In this document: positions 1 through 11,807 of the stretch, in pieces
Numbering within the stretch: the first letter of the stretch is position 1
How the letters are laid out: each line of letters starts with the position of its first letter
From: Prostheceraeus crozeri
Lineage: Eukaryota; Platyhelminthes; Polycladida; Euryleptidae
Assembly (NCBI GenBank): GCA_907163375.1
Contig: CAJQUW010009223.1
Span: 62,001 to 126,000 of the forward strand
Length of the DNA stretch: 64,000 bases
Direction of reading: 5' to 3'
Program-made: the position numbers and the translations under genes
Notes under the pieces: model-generated
Told to the model about the DNA's origin: nothing
What the model saw: the letters and a program-made list of their open reading frames with translations, nothing else
Databases searched by the model: none

Positions 1-126
1 GAAACATCCTTCATTCAGAAACTTTGTGAAACCATGCCATCTCGGATTACTGAATGTATTGGAGGTAGAGGGGGCACACGCGCTATTAAAGTTGAATCTG
101 CTACATGCGTTGTTCTTTTGAGCTAG
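1..126 (+). pseudogene. 3' end of a Tc1-like transposase, cut by the window edge
   Basis: The frame from base 1 reads into a C-terminus with FIQKLCETMPSRITECI followed by GRGGTR and ends at TAG 124-126. The same motif order (FIQ-LC, MPSRI, RGGHTR) closes the intact Tc1-like transposase at 2155-3168, but the two differ at many residues, so this is a separate, older copy. Past the GGTR motif the frame runs on for about a dozen residues that do not look like a normal Tc1 terminus. Only the last ~40 codons are in the window, so activity cannot be judged. Confidence 0.7.
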
Positions 127-654
127 CGACTAAATTATCAAGGTATCATACGTACATGTGCAGTTATATATACCAGTCAAAAAGAAAGAAGTTAAAGAGG
201 TAAATGTTTCAAAAATTTGTCAATGAGTATAATATTATTATTATATTCAATAATTATAATATTATTAGATAATTAAAAAATATCTATTTATAATTAAAAT
301 ATACATTATATATAATATATTAATGTAATAATAATATTACTATTTTTTATTCATTATTACTATTATCATATTTATTCTCATTAAATTTTATGTTATACTG
401 TGGAAAGAGAAGGGGACAATGTATCTCGTAATGATGATATTTGCATTGATGCAAGTGAAAGATCGCAGTTAGCGAATTTCTACATGTGTATTCATGGCAT
501 TGCTGCCCGCTTTTTCCCTACATTGCTGACCAGTCAATTTCAATTACGCATTATATTATTAACATAGATTTTTTATTATTAACATAGATTAACATAGATT
601 TTGAGCGCTTACGCGCCCTCAAATGTCCTTCATTGTTGCCCTCAAAAATCCGTG
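127..654. other. No gene seen; AT-rich spacer
   Basis: Bases 220-380 are almost pure A/T with short TAATATTA repeats. The 10-mer AACATAGATT occurs three times in 555-600. No coding signal or element end was recognised. Confidence 0.6.
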
Positions 655-905
655 TTGCTGTCTTATTGGCAGGAGATTCAGCTTGTGTGTGATCAGTTGT
701 GGTCAGCAGACACAAAAGTCTGAATTTTTGGTCAGTTCATTCACCGATACCTACAGACGAAACTATGAGAAACAGAAAATTAAGCAGTGAATCAGACTCT
801 TATGAAGCTTTCAGACGATACAATTTTTTTGAATGTCCACAACATTTGGTGCAATTTCGCTCAATTTGCACTTTTACCTGATTTTGCGCTAGCTTTCGCG
901 TTGGC
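655..905 (+). repeat. Dispersed repeat, copy 1 of 2
   Basis: This stretch aligns over about 250 bases with the reverse complement of 50330-50620. Shared blocks include TCAGTTGTGGTCAGCAGA, TGAATTTTTGG and a run of matches around CAGAAAATTGA/CAGAAAATTAA. The copies look roughly 70% alike by eye. No open frame is conserved between them, so this looks like an old non-coding interspersed repeat rather than a gene. Confidence 0.6.
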
Positions 906-1997
906 AATGTTTTAAAAATTGTTTTATTCCAACACTCAGGCATTTGGTAAGTTATCATTTTCCTCGGCTGAGGTCAGAAAATTTCGAATCTCTGATATAT
1001 ACTAGATGGGCCTCTTCTTGTATTCGAGGGTTGTGCAAAGCGGCCTCCCTGTGAAGGACCCCAGTCAACCCGTACACGTGTAATACACGTGTATTTTTGG
1101 TGTAAATGAAAATACACTACATTTACACGTGTAATCTTTGCATATGAATACACGTGTAGAAATACACCACTTTTACACGTGTAATACACGTGTTATTGCT
1201 TATAACTTGTTGCAAAGGTTAATTTTGGAATTTTAATTTTATACTAATGCCAGGGTCCATGAATCTCAAGTCACAGTCAGTTATATTCTACTGCAGCTAT
1301 ACATTAAGTGGCAACAACGAGACCATGTAAACGATTGCTACCACATGAAAATAATGCCAAAATTGCACTATCACAACGAACTTGACTGTTGATTTGTTAA
1401 TTCTCTAAACTCACAGAATACATATCCAAATAAATGACTATGTGTTAATCATTTTTGGCAAAATTCTCGGAAGTAATCAAATTTATTCAATTTTTCATTA
1501 ACTGATCCAGACAAAGCTTCGTTGATGTGTTAATTAATGTTCTTTAAATGCGTGCAAAATATTTGGTAGGTCAAGAGATAATCCAGAAAATGAAATTATA
1601 CTTGTATTTTGTTCAAATGCTGGAGTCCGCTTTAATTCATATCATTCGGTATAAGTCGCTGTGAAGATTTAGGCTGTAAAAATCCGTTTAGAAAAAATCC
1701 TCTGCAATGGAGAATGCATGCTGCAATGTCAAGTTTTCATGTCTTAAAATTGAAAGTAAGTTGCTTTGTATTCACTCAGGTTTATTCACATTATCTGAGA
1801 TATTATCAATCATCTGAGCTGCACGATAACTGTTTTCCAATGGATAGAGAATTTGTTTCAAAAGCATGGATTCACTTCTATAGTTAACCTGTGTTATTGA
1901 ATTTTCCATATGGTGCTGTTCGATATCTTTGTCATCTTCTTAATTAGCTGCTGATCCTGCTGTCGATTTCTTTGATCATGCATAGAAGTCTATGATC
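906..1997. other. No gene seen; contains the ACACGTGT cluster
   Basis: Apart from the palindromic cluster at 1074-1193, this kilobase shows no open frame of note, no element ends and no RNA gene. Confidence 0.5.
1074..1193. repeat. Cluster of six ACACGTGT palindromes
   Basis: ACACGTGT occurs at 1074, 1085, 1125, 1150, 1175 and 1186. The outer pairs are both arranged as ACACGTGTAATACACGTGT, giving the block rough dyad symmetry. Each palindrome contains CACGTG, the E-box core bound by bHLH factors. It could be the core of a small inverted-repeat element or a regulatory cluster; the sequence alone does not decide. Confidence 0.7.
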
Positions 1998-3400
1998 TAT
2001 ACTCAGTGACAAAAAGAATGAAACAAGTCCTGATATGAATACTTATGACTTAAACTTGGTTGTACTGTACGTTTGTTAGTTTTTTGTAAAAGGAGAACTC
2101 GAATGCTTTACTCAAAAACATTTAATTTGATACTCATGATTTTATCAACTTAAGTTAGAAACGGGTGTGACCACCGCGAGCATCCAAACAGGCATCGATG
2201 CGTGAGGGCATGGATGAGCACAGTCGCTGGATGAATGCCAGGTCTAAGAGGTTCCACTGCTCGATCAGTCTGTCGGCCAACATCTTCAAAGACACTGGTG
2301 GGTGGTTGTACCTCTCCCTCACTCTGCGACCAAGTTCATCCCAGCAGTGCTCGATGGGGGAGAGGTCGGGAGAACGTGAGGGCCATTCCAAGGTTGGGAT
2401 TCCACTGCTTGCTATCCTGTTAGAGACTACTGAAGCGCGATGGGGCCTTGCGTTATCATCCTGAAAAATCAATTGATTCGATGTCACTGCTGGAACCACG
2501 ACCGGTGTCACGATCTCGTCGGCATATCGCTGTCCTGTCAATGTTCCTTTCACTACGATTGCTGGTGTTTTTCCATTGTGCCAGATACCGTCCCAAACCA
2601 TGACACTACCGCCGCCGTACCGGTCGTGTTGTTTGACGCAACATGGAGCAAATCGTTCACTTGACAAGCGATGAACACGGATCCGACCATCGTTGAAATC
2701 GAGAGTAAACCTCGATTCATCAGTCCAGAGCACACGTTCCCACTGACTGTCACTCCACGACTGATGACCTTGACACCACGTCACTCGTCTCCTTCGATGT
2801 TCCAGGCTCAGCGGAATTCTCACAGCGGGTCGTCGAGACTGTATACCAGCTTCTCGCAATCTTCGATATGCAGTTCGAACGCTACAGGCAACGTTCCGAG
2901 CAACCTTCCAGTACACAATTAGCTTCGGGACGGACACAAATCTGTTTCTTTTAGCAGCTAAAACTAAGCGTGCATCTGTCCGCTTGGATGATACCCTTGG
3001 TCTTCCTGATCCGTTCTTCTTTTCCACATTTCCTTCTGCTTTCCAACGACACCACCACCTCCATACAACGACCCTTGAAATTTTCAATTCTTTCGCAACA
3101 GTTGTAGAACTTTGCCCACAACGCATCATCCCAATTGCCATTCCTCTGGTAAAGTTATCGTGCGCCATTTCATAAGTCAAATCTGGTCAGCAGTAGGTGG
3201 TGATTCTGTTCAACTTCTAGCTGTTACTGTGATGAATATCAAATTTTGAAGTTTGATGGTCCTATATCATTTCCCTTATCATATGGAGTTCAATGGTGAT
3301 ACATAGAAAGCGAGATATCATCTCAAACCATAGAAAAAATGAAACAAACTTCCATTCAAGTCAATGATAGTTGGTTTCATTATTTATGTCAGTGAGTATA
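1998..3400 (-). mobile_element. Complete Tc1-like DNA transposon
   Basis: The ends form imperfect terminal inverted repeats: 2000-2026 (TACTCAGTGACAAAAAG then AATGAAAC) matches the reverse complement of 3372-3398 with a few mismatches. TA dinucleotides at 1998-1999 and 3399-3400 fit the TA target duplication of this superfamily. The element is about 1.4 kb and holds one uninterrupted transposase on the minus strand, which together suggest a recent and possibly still competent insertion. Confidence 0.85.
2155..3168 (-). CDS. Tc1-like transposase, DD34E, intact
   Basis: A cut-and-paste transposase of the Tc1/mariner superfamily that binds the element's inverted repeats and moves it into TA sites. 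Residues ~10-110 form two helix-turn-helix DNA-binding domains (QSSTTVAKELKISRVVVW, later AYRRLREAGI). The DDE_3 catalytic core follows: first Asp in WTDESRF, second in QDDNARPH, and Glu in SPDLSPIEHCWDEL, with 34 residues between second Asp and Glu. The C-terminus MPSRIDACLDARGGHTRF is typical. I place the start at the ATG of MAHDNFTRG (3168). The 337-aa length is normal for the family and there are no internal stops or frameshifts, unlike nearly every other element here. Confidence 0.93.
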   Translation of the reverse strand: MAHDNFTRGMAIGMMRCGQSSTTVAKELKISRVVVWRWWCRWKAEGNVEKKNGSGRPRVSSKRTDARLVLAAKRNRFVSVPKLIVYWKVARNVACSVRTAYRRLREAGIQSRRPAVRIPLSLEHRRRRVTWCQGHQSWSDSQWERVLWTDESRFTLDFNDGRIRVHRLSSERFAPCCVKQHDRYGGGSVMVWDGIWHNGKTPAIVVKGTLTGQRYADEIVTPVVVPAVTSNQLIFQDDNARPHRASVVSNRIASSGIPTLEWPSRSPDLSPIEHCWDELGRRVRERYNHPPVSLKMLADRLIEQWNLLDLAFIQRLCSSMPSRIDACLDARGGHTRF

Positions 3401-3583
3401 TATTGGTTTGGAAACTTAGTTACATACGCAGGAACAGCATAATGGTATAATGGTAAACAGATTTCATAGATGGCTCATGTGCAATTCTTTTATTTGAAGC
3501 AAAATGTTTAAGATTGTGTTAATAAATTATAGGCAATTTTTAGGATTAAATTTGACTTTTGGGAAAAATATTTACGTTTATGA
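3401..3583. other. Short spacer between Tc1 element and Polinton remnant
   Basis: No terminal repeat of the Polinton could be recognised here, so its left boundary is not defined. Confidence 0.4.
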
Positions 3584-4459
3584 TTAAGATTTACGTGTGT
3601 GAATGGACAACAACCGCGAGATAACTTTATCAATTTTCTGTTGCACTTTATCTATTGCGTCAAGCAGCGTGTGATGTATTTTAATTTCTTTTCTATTAAC
3701 TTGCATTTTCTGCTGATTCATCTTCAACTCCGTTTTAAGAGCATTCAATTGAACTTTAAGAATATGTAACTGTTTTTTAACAGCATCTAACTGTTCTTTA
3801 TATCCTTTATAATTTTTCTTTAATTCATTTTCTAAATTATTTTTAAGAGTTCTCATTTTATCAACTTTTTGATTAAGTGAGTTTACTTCATTTATTATTC
3901 TATTCATCTTTTTCATTTGTTGAGTAATTTTAGAACTTAATTCAAGAACACTTTTTTGGAATGTAGCTTGTAACTTATTTAAATTTTTAAAAATTTTTTT
4001 AGGAAGTTTTTCTAATTCATTTTCTAATTGTTCTTTCAATAGTTGTATCTCATGTCTATTTTTAATGACTGCAGATTTTAACTTTATAGAAAGCAATATT
4101 AAAATTTTTGATGTTCTGAAATTATTTTAAAAAAGTTTTGCTATATTTACTTCTAGCTCTCTATCCTTTTTATCAAGTTTTAATAACTTTTCGTTTAATG
4201 ATTTGTCATTAAGTTTAAGCAACTTTAATTCATTCATCAGTGGAACCAAGACATCGTTTATATATTTTTCTTTTAAGTCATTGATTTGTGCATCAACATA
4301 TTGTTTATTTGTTAACTCTGTATTTTGTTGCGGAAGAATAGAAAGATGCAATGGACCAGATAAAACGTCTCCAGTTTTCATGATATAATTTTGTATTTCT
4401 ATTTCTGATTCACGATTATTCGGGATATATGCACCTCCACCAACATTTGGTAACATCAT
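3584..4459 (-). pseudogene. Coiled-coil, tail-fibre-like Polinton protein with one in-frame stop
   Basis: Two open stretches (4459-4130 and 4096-3584) lie in the same frame, parted by one TAA at 4127-4129, so they are read here as one broken gene. The N-terminal part begins at an ATG (4459) with a glycine-rich head and contains MKTGDVLSGPLHL followed by LTNKQYVDAQI. That arrangement is the one found in phage tail-fibre repeats, where TGD-M-G-L precedes a KxYVD motif. The remainder is lysine- and leucine-rich with heptad-like spacing, a long predicted coiled coil. A fibre-like or structural role is an inference. Alternatively these are two adjacent genes, but the second lacks an ATG near its start. 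Confidence 0.55.
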
Positions 4460-4495
4460 TTTTTAACAATAAAAAGTAATTTTTTTATTCTAAAA

Positions 4496-4903
4496 ATGTT
4501 CGATGCAATATATGAATCTTGGAGAAAAAAGTTTCACGATAAAAATTTCAACGATAAACATTTACACGATAAAATGTATAAAACAGAACATGTACCTGTT
4601 TTAAAAGATTATCGTAATCCTACGAATCCTCTTACACCAAAACAAGAAGTTAAATTTTATTGTCACCATAAATATATGCAATTTGTAAAAGATTATAAAA
4701 TAAAACACGGTATATCAAAATATACTAAAACAAATGATTTTCCATTTTGTTTAAGAAGTTTCGGAGTTTTTTTGGCATACAATATTTTATGGTGGTTAAT
4801 TAATAAAGAACATTTAACAGTTTATGATTTAAAAGCATTGCATCAGTTAAATCTTCCTCCCTTTATTAAAAAAATTAGAAGATTTATAAATTCAAATTTG
4901 TAA
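4496..4903 (+). CDS. Small hypothetical Polinton protein, 135 aa
   Basis: An intact ATG-to-TAA frame divergent from the coiled-coil gene, 36 bases apart. The product begins MFDAIYESWRKKFHDK and is rich in Lys, His and Tyr. Near residues 88-105 it has a hydrophobic stretch (FGVFLAYNILWWLI) that could be one membrane or buried helix. I do not recognise the family. Its base composition matches the neighbouring Polinton genes and it lies between two of them, so it most likely belongs to the element. Confidence 0.55.
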   Translation: MFDAIYESWRKKFHDKNFNDKHLHDKMYKTEHVPVLKDYRNPTNPLTPKQEVKFYCHHKYMQFVKDYKIKHGISKYTKTNDFPFCLRSFGVFLAYNILWWLINKEHLTVYDLKALHQLNLPPFIKKIRRFINSNL

Positions 4904-4969
4904 AATCTAAAATTTATAAGATTTCTTGAATAAAATTAAAACACAAATTATTTCTTTAAAAAATATAAA

Positions 4970-7900
4970 ATGGAAAAGTTTTATTGTTTCTTATGTAAAA
5001 GAAAGTTGCAAACAAGAAGAAGTTATCAATCTCATTAAAAAAGTAAAATGCATTTACAAAATCTAGATCGAGCTAATGAAGAAATTTATATCAAAGTTAG
5101 ATAATTATAAAAACTATCTAGAAACATTACCTACTGATAGAAAAGTTAAAAAAATATCTGATGATTATTCACATTCGGAATATAAAAACTTTTTTATTGT
5201 GAAGATGAACATGCAACAGATGGAAGATATTTATTTAGCGTCACTGATGAATTTAACGAAATAGATGAATTTGATGGAGCTGTAACAGATATAAAATATT
5301 TATTTGATGAGTCTGTTGAACATAATGAAACCGATAAAATTTTTTATGATGTATTAACAAACTTTTTCAAAATATTTAATAAATCTTTTAAATGTTATAT
5401 GAATGTAGAAGTACTTTATACAAAAAATGGACCTGATGGAATTCCTGAAGAAATAATACAAGGAAATTTTACAAATTCACAAGAAATGAATATATATGAA
5501 AATATAATGTAATATACAATGATATATATATATATGTAAATGATATACAACGCATATTTGAAATAATGATAAATAAATTAGAAAATTGTATAATTGAAGC
5601 CCAGTTACGTGAATCTGGTTAGAGATTTGTTAAAATACTATCTAAGAAAATAGTAATTGACAAATATAATAAATAATACTGGTAGTAGTTACATACCCCT
5701 TCCTTTCAGTTATCCACAAATAATCAACATAAAAAATGAGGATGATTATTGTTTTTTGTGGAGTATTATGGCACATTTACATCCTGCACCATATCACAAA
5801 GAAAAACTAAGTCATTATAATAAAGAAGAATACATAAATGAATTTGATCTCTCTGACGGCTTATATGAATTTCCATATGATTATAATAGGTTAATAAAGT
5901 TTCATAAAAAGAATAAAATTTAATAGAAATGTTTTTGAATTAAATGTGAAATATGTTTCTATTGGTGATATTACTCCACTTTACTCAGATTCAAAAAAAT
6001 TTATTTGAATAATAAAAATTTATGCCAATCAGAAATAGTAAATAATGATAGAGGAAATTACATGCATCATAATATTTTTTGCCAAGGAAATATAATATGT
6101 ACTGAAAAATTTGAAATTGTTGAAACATTATCACCAATAATGATTAATCATAATAATTATAAAGGATATAAGAGCAGACGTGGATCGCCTCTACTTACCG
6201 CGGGATCGGGGAGGAAGAGGCTTGAAAAACCTGACCGACATAGTAGAGTAAGAAAATCGAAGCCTTACAGAACACTTGCACAACGTTGTTGATGACCCAC
6301 TGCTGGCGGTGGCGCAATCAAGTGACCTGTATCGCCAACAAGAAGAAACAACAGATGATTGGAGAAAGAAGAGGATTGAAGATCGGTACCAAACGTGGAG
6401 AGAGAAAGCAATGCATGGCCAATACGAACGGCAGATGAAAGAAATAACACCAAGGAAGGCATGCTACTGCTGGCTACGAACAGTCAAGCTGAAGATTGAG
6501 ACGGAAGCACTACCGGTCGCTGCCCAAGATCAAGCCTTAAATACGAAAGCACATGCAACTTACATAATGAAGACAAGCACCGACGCAAAATGCAGGATGC
6601 GCAAGGCCGCAGATGAGACAGTAGCTCATATCTTAGCTGGATGTTCGAAGTTGGCTGGAACCGAATACATCAACCGTCATAATGAAGTCGCAAGAATAAT
6701 CCACCGCGACATCTGCCTACACTACGACTTGCCCGTGTCGCCCGAACCCTGGCAGCACGTGCCTGAGCCCGTCATAGAAAATAGTACGGTAAAGATTCTG
6801 TGGGACTTTGAGATAAGAACTGACAGAAGGATCACTGCAAGAAGGCTGGACATAGTGGTAGTTGACAAAGAGAAGAAGACGGGAGTTATAATAGATATAG
6901 CAGTCCCAGAAGACCGGAATATATACAATAAAGAAAAGGAGAAAATCACGAAATACCAAGACCTGAAAATGGAAGTACAGAAGTTGTGGAATATCAGGAC
7001 AAAGTGTATCCCTGTAGTGATCGGAGCACTTGGGGCCCACACAAGTAACTTGACAAAGTACCTGAAAGAAATACCCGGACACCATCATGGAGCTCAGTTG
7101 CAGAAGGCCACCCTGCTTGGCAGTGCCTATCTTCTCAGACGAACTCTAGATCTCCCTGAATCCTGGTAGGATTCCGAGATCTTGAGAAATGCCACGGCTC
7201 GTAAGAGTCGTGTACCAAAAAACAAATAAATAAAGGACGTAGTTTTAATTATGATTATGATTCCAATTATTCATCTTTATCTTTAAAATATCAATAAAAA
7301 TTACAAAATTTAAATAAAGAATTAAATGAAAGTTTTAAAAAATATCAACAAGAATATAAAAAACAATATAATAAAGAAAATAATTATCAGTTAGACATAA
7401 TTGAGCAGAAAAATTATCAACAGATTGAAAAACCTCTTAAAAGAGATATTGATTTAACACATGAAATATATCAAGAAAAAATTTATAATAAATATAATTG
7501 AAAAATATAGTTGTCAGCTAGAAATATTAAATCAAAATTTTCATCGAAATACATTTAATCTTACAAAAGAAATTGATGAAAAACATGAAATATATAAAGA
7601 TAAATTTGAAAAATTAGAACAGTCAGAACAATCAGCACAAGGGAATATATTATTTTATCAGGGACATTTTATATTGTGTACACATGTTTCTATATTTACA
7701 AAAACTGCAGCTAAAACTACTTTTCCTTGTCTTGAATGTATGACGAGCTTTAGAACTAAAGAAGAAATGAATAGACATTTGGAGAATTGTCAACAAAATG
7801 ATGCAGTTGAAAATACTTTTCCTAGAGATTATTATTTAATATATAATAGACATTATTTCAAAAATAAAGTACCCTTTAGTATTTATTGTGATTTCGAAGC

Positions 7901-10435
7901 CTATAATATTAACATAACACAGAACTCTGACAATGGTAAATATGAAAAAAGTGCACCTGAACAAAGTAAAGAAAAATATTTATTTGAACAAAAACCATTA
8001 TGTTGGGAATGTACATTCATTCAAATTATCCCAATTTATTTGAATCAGAATATTATCAATACTATGGTGAAGATAGTTCAGAAATGTTTACAAAGAAAGT
8101 AGAAGAATTACAAGGTCGCTTTTCACAATTGCTTGAAACAAATATACCAATGCTTCCATTGACGTATGAAGAAAAATATCATTTTATTGATGAAACAAAA
8201 TGTTACTGTGGAAAAGAATTTACAAATAATCATAAAAGTGGCAGAGGTAGATATATTGATAAAGTAAAAGATCATGATCATCTAAATGGATTATATAGAG
8301 ATGCAGCACATAATTCTTGTAATCTTAATGCTAATAAATTTAAATATAACTTTGTTCCTTTATATTTCTACAATGGTTCTAAATATGGTTTCCATTTAGT
8401 AATGAAAGATTTACTTTCATCTAGAAAATTACAACAACAACACATAAATGTACTATGCAAACAAGAAGAAGAATATTTTTCAATGCAATTAGGTTGTATT
8501 AGAATTTTAAATGCATTTAGATTTTTTACTCATTGTTCATTAGATGTTATGGGAAAAACTTTGAAACCTGAACAATGCAAAATATTCAATACATATAATT
8601 TAAAACCTTTAAAAGGCATATTTCCATATGAATATTTAACTGGAGATATAAATAGAATAAATGTAATAATGAAAGAACAAAAACTTCCTCCAATAAATAA
8701 ATTTAAATCAACATTAAAACAATCACAATTATCTGAAGAAGATTATTCAGAAGCTGAAAAAAATTGGATTGAGTTAAATTGTAGAACAATGTATGATTAT
8801 ACAATGAAATATCTTCAGATAGATGTATTAATCCTTACTGATCTTTTTGAAAACTTTCGTAACATGTGTTTAGAATATTATGGAATAGATCCATGTTATT
8901 GTTATTCTACACCAGGTTTAACATGGTTAGCAGGATTAAAACATGCTGGTGTTAAACTTAAACATTATAAAGAAAATACATATGATAAATTATTACTTTT
9001 TGAATCTGGGATTAGAGGTGGTGTTTCATCAGTTTTAGGTAATGGATATGTTAAATGTTACAATAAAAAAGTAAATCCTGATGATTATGGAATATATAAA
9101 CCTTTATCTCCAGAAGAAAGCGATAAGTTTATAAAATTGTTTAAACAAAATATAGAAGGACTTACGTGTATATCAAATGAAGAGAGTCAAGCAGCAGTTG
9201 ATGAATTCATGAGAGAAAACTATTTGCTATATCATGATTTTAATAGCTTATATTCTTCTTGCATGATACAAGAATTACCAACAGGTGAGATGGAATGGTG
9301 TAATATTCTTTATTATCAAAAAACATATGATGGCGTTCATAATTATGGTTATATATATGAAGTTGACTTAGCATATCCTGATTATATAAAAGGCGCAACA
9401 AAATATTTTCCTTTCTGTCCCGAAAACAAAATTCCCAATACAGAAGATTTTTCAGATTATCAATAATCTTTAATTTCTAAGAAATACAGACCAACAAAAA
9501 AACTTAGTTAACACAAAGTAATAAAGGAAAGTATGTTGTTGAAGGAAGAATGCTGGATTGGTATTTAGAACATGGGATGATTCTCACTAAAATACATCGA
9601 AAACTGTTTTATCAAAAATCTAAATGGTTAAAAAATTATATAGAGTTCAATATTGAAAAACGTAAAATAGCTAAAAGAAATAAAGATGATTATGGAAACG
9701 TATTCTTTAAATTAATGAATAATGTATTTTGTGGTAAGACTTCAGAAAATGTGCGCAATAGACAAAATATTGAAATAGTTTATGATAAAGATAGGTTTCA
9801 AAATTTAGCAAGGAAACCTATATATAAAAGAACTACTAGATTCAGTGATGAACTACGTGCTGTACATTTACGTCGAATCAGCGTAAAACATGATAAGTTT
9901 AATTTTATTGGATTCACTATATTAGAATTATCTAAACTATTTATGTATAGATTTATATATGATTATTTAGCACCTGCGTATGGCGAAGACTATAAATTAC
10001 ACTTTACAGATACCGATTCTGTTTTCTTAGAATTAACAATACCGTAAAATTCTTCACTTGATGAAGAAATTAATAAAATAAAAGATATCAATCATCCTTC
10101 TGATTTATGTAAAGTAAAAGATGAACTAGAAGGAAATGAAGAGTACATAACAGAAGCTATATTTTTAAAATCTATATGTTATTGTTATAATACAACTAAT
10201 AATATTAAAACACATAAAACATCAAAAGGAATTTCAAAGGCATCAGTGGCTAACCAAATAACATTTCAAGATTATAAGAATACATTATTTAATAATGAAA
10301 TAAAAACAGCATGTAATTATAGACTTAATTCAAAGAAACATAAAATGTATCTAAAAGAGGAACATAAATTAGCATTAGATCCATTTGATGATAAAAAAAA
10401 TTTTACCTGATGGAATAACTACTTTACCTTTTTAA
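4970..10435 (+). pseudogene. Polinton family B DNA polymerase, broken
   Basis: Protein-primed replicative polymerase of the element. From the ATG at 4970 come a Cys/His cluster (CFLCKRKLQT), an N-terminal module with INIKNEDDYCFLWS (~5730-5765), the exonuclease motif FSIYCDFEAYN (~7880-7910), a zinc/HNH-like module with KDHDHLNGLYRDAAHNSCN (~8265-8325), polymerase motif A YHDFNSLYSSC (~9230-9262), motif B NNVFCGKTSE (~9718-9750) and motif C HFTDTDS (~10000-10020). It ends at 10433-10435. Damage includes an in-frame stop near 5620, several frameshifts between 5060 and 9550, a stop at 10045-10047, a frameshift in the A-run at ~10392-10400, and a LINE insertion at 6168-7236. It cannot be functional. 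Confidence 0.88.
6168..7236 (+). mobile_element. 5'-truncated R2-type LINE fragment inserted in PolB
   Basis: GC content and codon use change abruptly at both ends, and the polymerase reading resumes after it. The main open frame runs 6276-7169, preceded in the same frame by coding-like sequence with one TAA at ~6250. The encoded part is the C-terminal end of a non-LTR pol: a degraded Cys/His motif (DETVAHILAGC) and a restriction-like endonuclease core (RRLDIVVVDKEKK, then VIIDIAVPEDRN), followed by the conserved tail IPVVIGALG. This domain is found in the R2/NeSL-like LINE groups. It ends with AAACAAATAAATAAA. Loss of the 5' part is typical of aborted LINE insertion. No certain target duplication was found. 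Confidence 0.8.
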
Positions 10436-10558
10436 AATTTATTTATTATTATTTAAATCAGTCTAAAAAAATTTTTTTCTATTATTTAAATCAGTCTAGA
10501 AGAAAAAAATATCACTCTACAAAAATATTTTCTATCGACTTTCAGTCGGAGGCGAAGC

Positions 10559-11090
10559 CTAGTCAGAGAACAATTGTTCGATAACTCTATCATGAATTTT
10601 TTTATCAATATTAATTGTAATGAAGGCATAATCATTTGACCAAGCATTGTTACACGATTGTTTAAATTCATCTTTATTTCTTACGCATAAATCTCTTAAC
10701 AAATCACTTAAGTTTCTTACATTTATTTCAAATAGTATAAATATATTTGCATTCTTCCTAATAACACTTCCGTCTAATGAATACAAACTTTGTGTTAAAT
10801 AAAAAACACTACAGTTATTATATCTACCTCTTGTGAAATAATTTCTCTGAACTGACTGATTTCTATCATTAACACAATCATCAAAAATTACACAATGTTT
10901 CATTGTTTTATCTAGTTTACAAGGATCTTGCATAGTACCACTATCATCTATTAATTGTATCTTTACATTCTTATTTTTATTGGATTCTACTTACTGATTA
11001 TTTTTTGCTGCTTCTTCACACCACGAACTTATTTCTTCTTCATCTTCAGATTTTTCATATTCTTTGAATAATGAAGCAATTGCTGTTTTT
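10559..11090 (-). pseudogene. Polinton packaging ATPase, C-terminal half only
   Basis: FtsK/HerA-type genome-packaging ATPase (A32-like). The open frame from 10933 contains a Walker B-like segment KHCVIFDDCVND and then NYFTRGRYNNC, SVFYLTQSLYSL and NIFILFEINVRNL, all conserved in the C-terminal half of this family. The same frame continues upstream to ~11090 past an in-frame TAA. The N-terminal half with the Walker A loop is absent. Instead the sequence runs straight into the 3' end of the minor-capsid-like gene, so a deletion has removed the 5' part of this gene. Confidence 0.75.
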
Positions 11091-11807
11091 TAAGATTATT
11101 TTCAAATCTATGTTAATAGGGAAATATATTGATGTTTGTGGAAATACATTTAATCTATAACCAATGGGTACAGTAAAAGCTGGAAAACTGAATATTAAAT
11201 TTGACAATTTACCATTTATATATCCTCCTTCAATAATGTCACAATGTACAACAATTGAATTTATTTCAGTTATTTTTGGAATCTTCTCACCTAAATGATA
11301 ACCTTGACTATAGGTTTGTTTATTAAATCCTAATAGTTTTGACAATGATCTATCATGATTAAAATCAACTTGATGATTTTCGTCTAAAGTAAGAGAAAAT
11401 TTATCAACTGCCGGTTCAACTGCAAAATGTAGTTGTTTCTTATCTTTAAATGGCATACCTAAATGTCTCTTAATTTCATTTGATATTGATTCAACTTCGT
11501 AAGAACCAGGAAGAAAAGTTAGTACTTTCCACGTTTTACCTTTATCAGTAGAATATCTAAATTGATCATTCACATCTTTTATAACATTTTGAATAGTGTT
11601 AAATGTGGAGAAACTAGTCAATGCAATTTGATAATTTTTATTTTGTTCCAAATGTAGAATGGGTTCTAAATTACAAGTGTGTGATGAAGTAGTTGTTATA
11701 ATTTTTAACGTCGTACTAAATTTTGATGAACCCAAAATGTCTGTTAGATTTTCTAAATGATTATTAATTTTGTCTAAATCTGTTGATGATAATTCTCTCG
11801 AAGACAT
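11055..11807 (-). pseudogene. Polinton penton-like minor capsid protein, 3'-truncated
   Basis: ATG start MSSRELSSTDLDKI, 250 codons to the stop. Conserved features of the Polinton minor capsid (penton-like) family are visible: NYQIALTSFSTFNTI near residue 60, the block LPGSYEVESISNEI, the pair DFNHDRSLSKLLGF and GYHLGEK, then INSIVVHCDIIEGGYINGK and an aromatic/proline stretch VPIGYRLNVFP. Assignment is by resemblance of these blocks. The last ~15 codons overlap the ATPase remnant in a different frame and look unrelated to the family, so the natural C-terminus has been lost in the same deletion that truncated the ATPase. Confidence 0.65.

Noticed and set aside
2198..3175. Plus-strand open frames opposite the Tc1 transposase
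   Set aside because: They are antisense shadows of the intact transposase and contain no recognisable domain.
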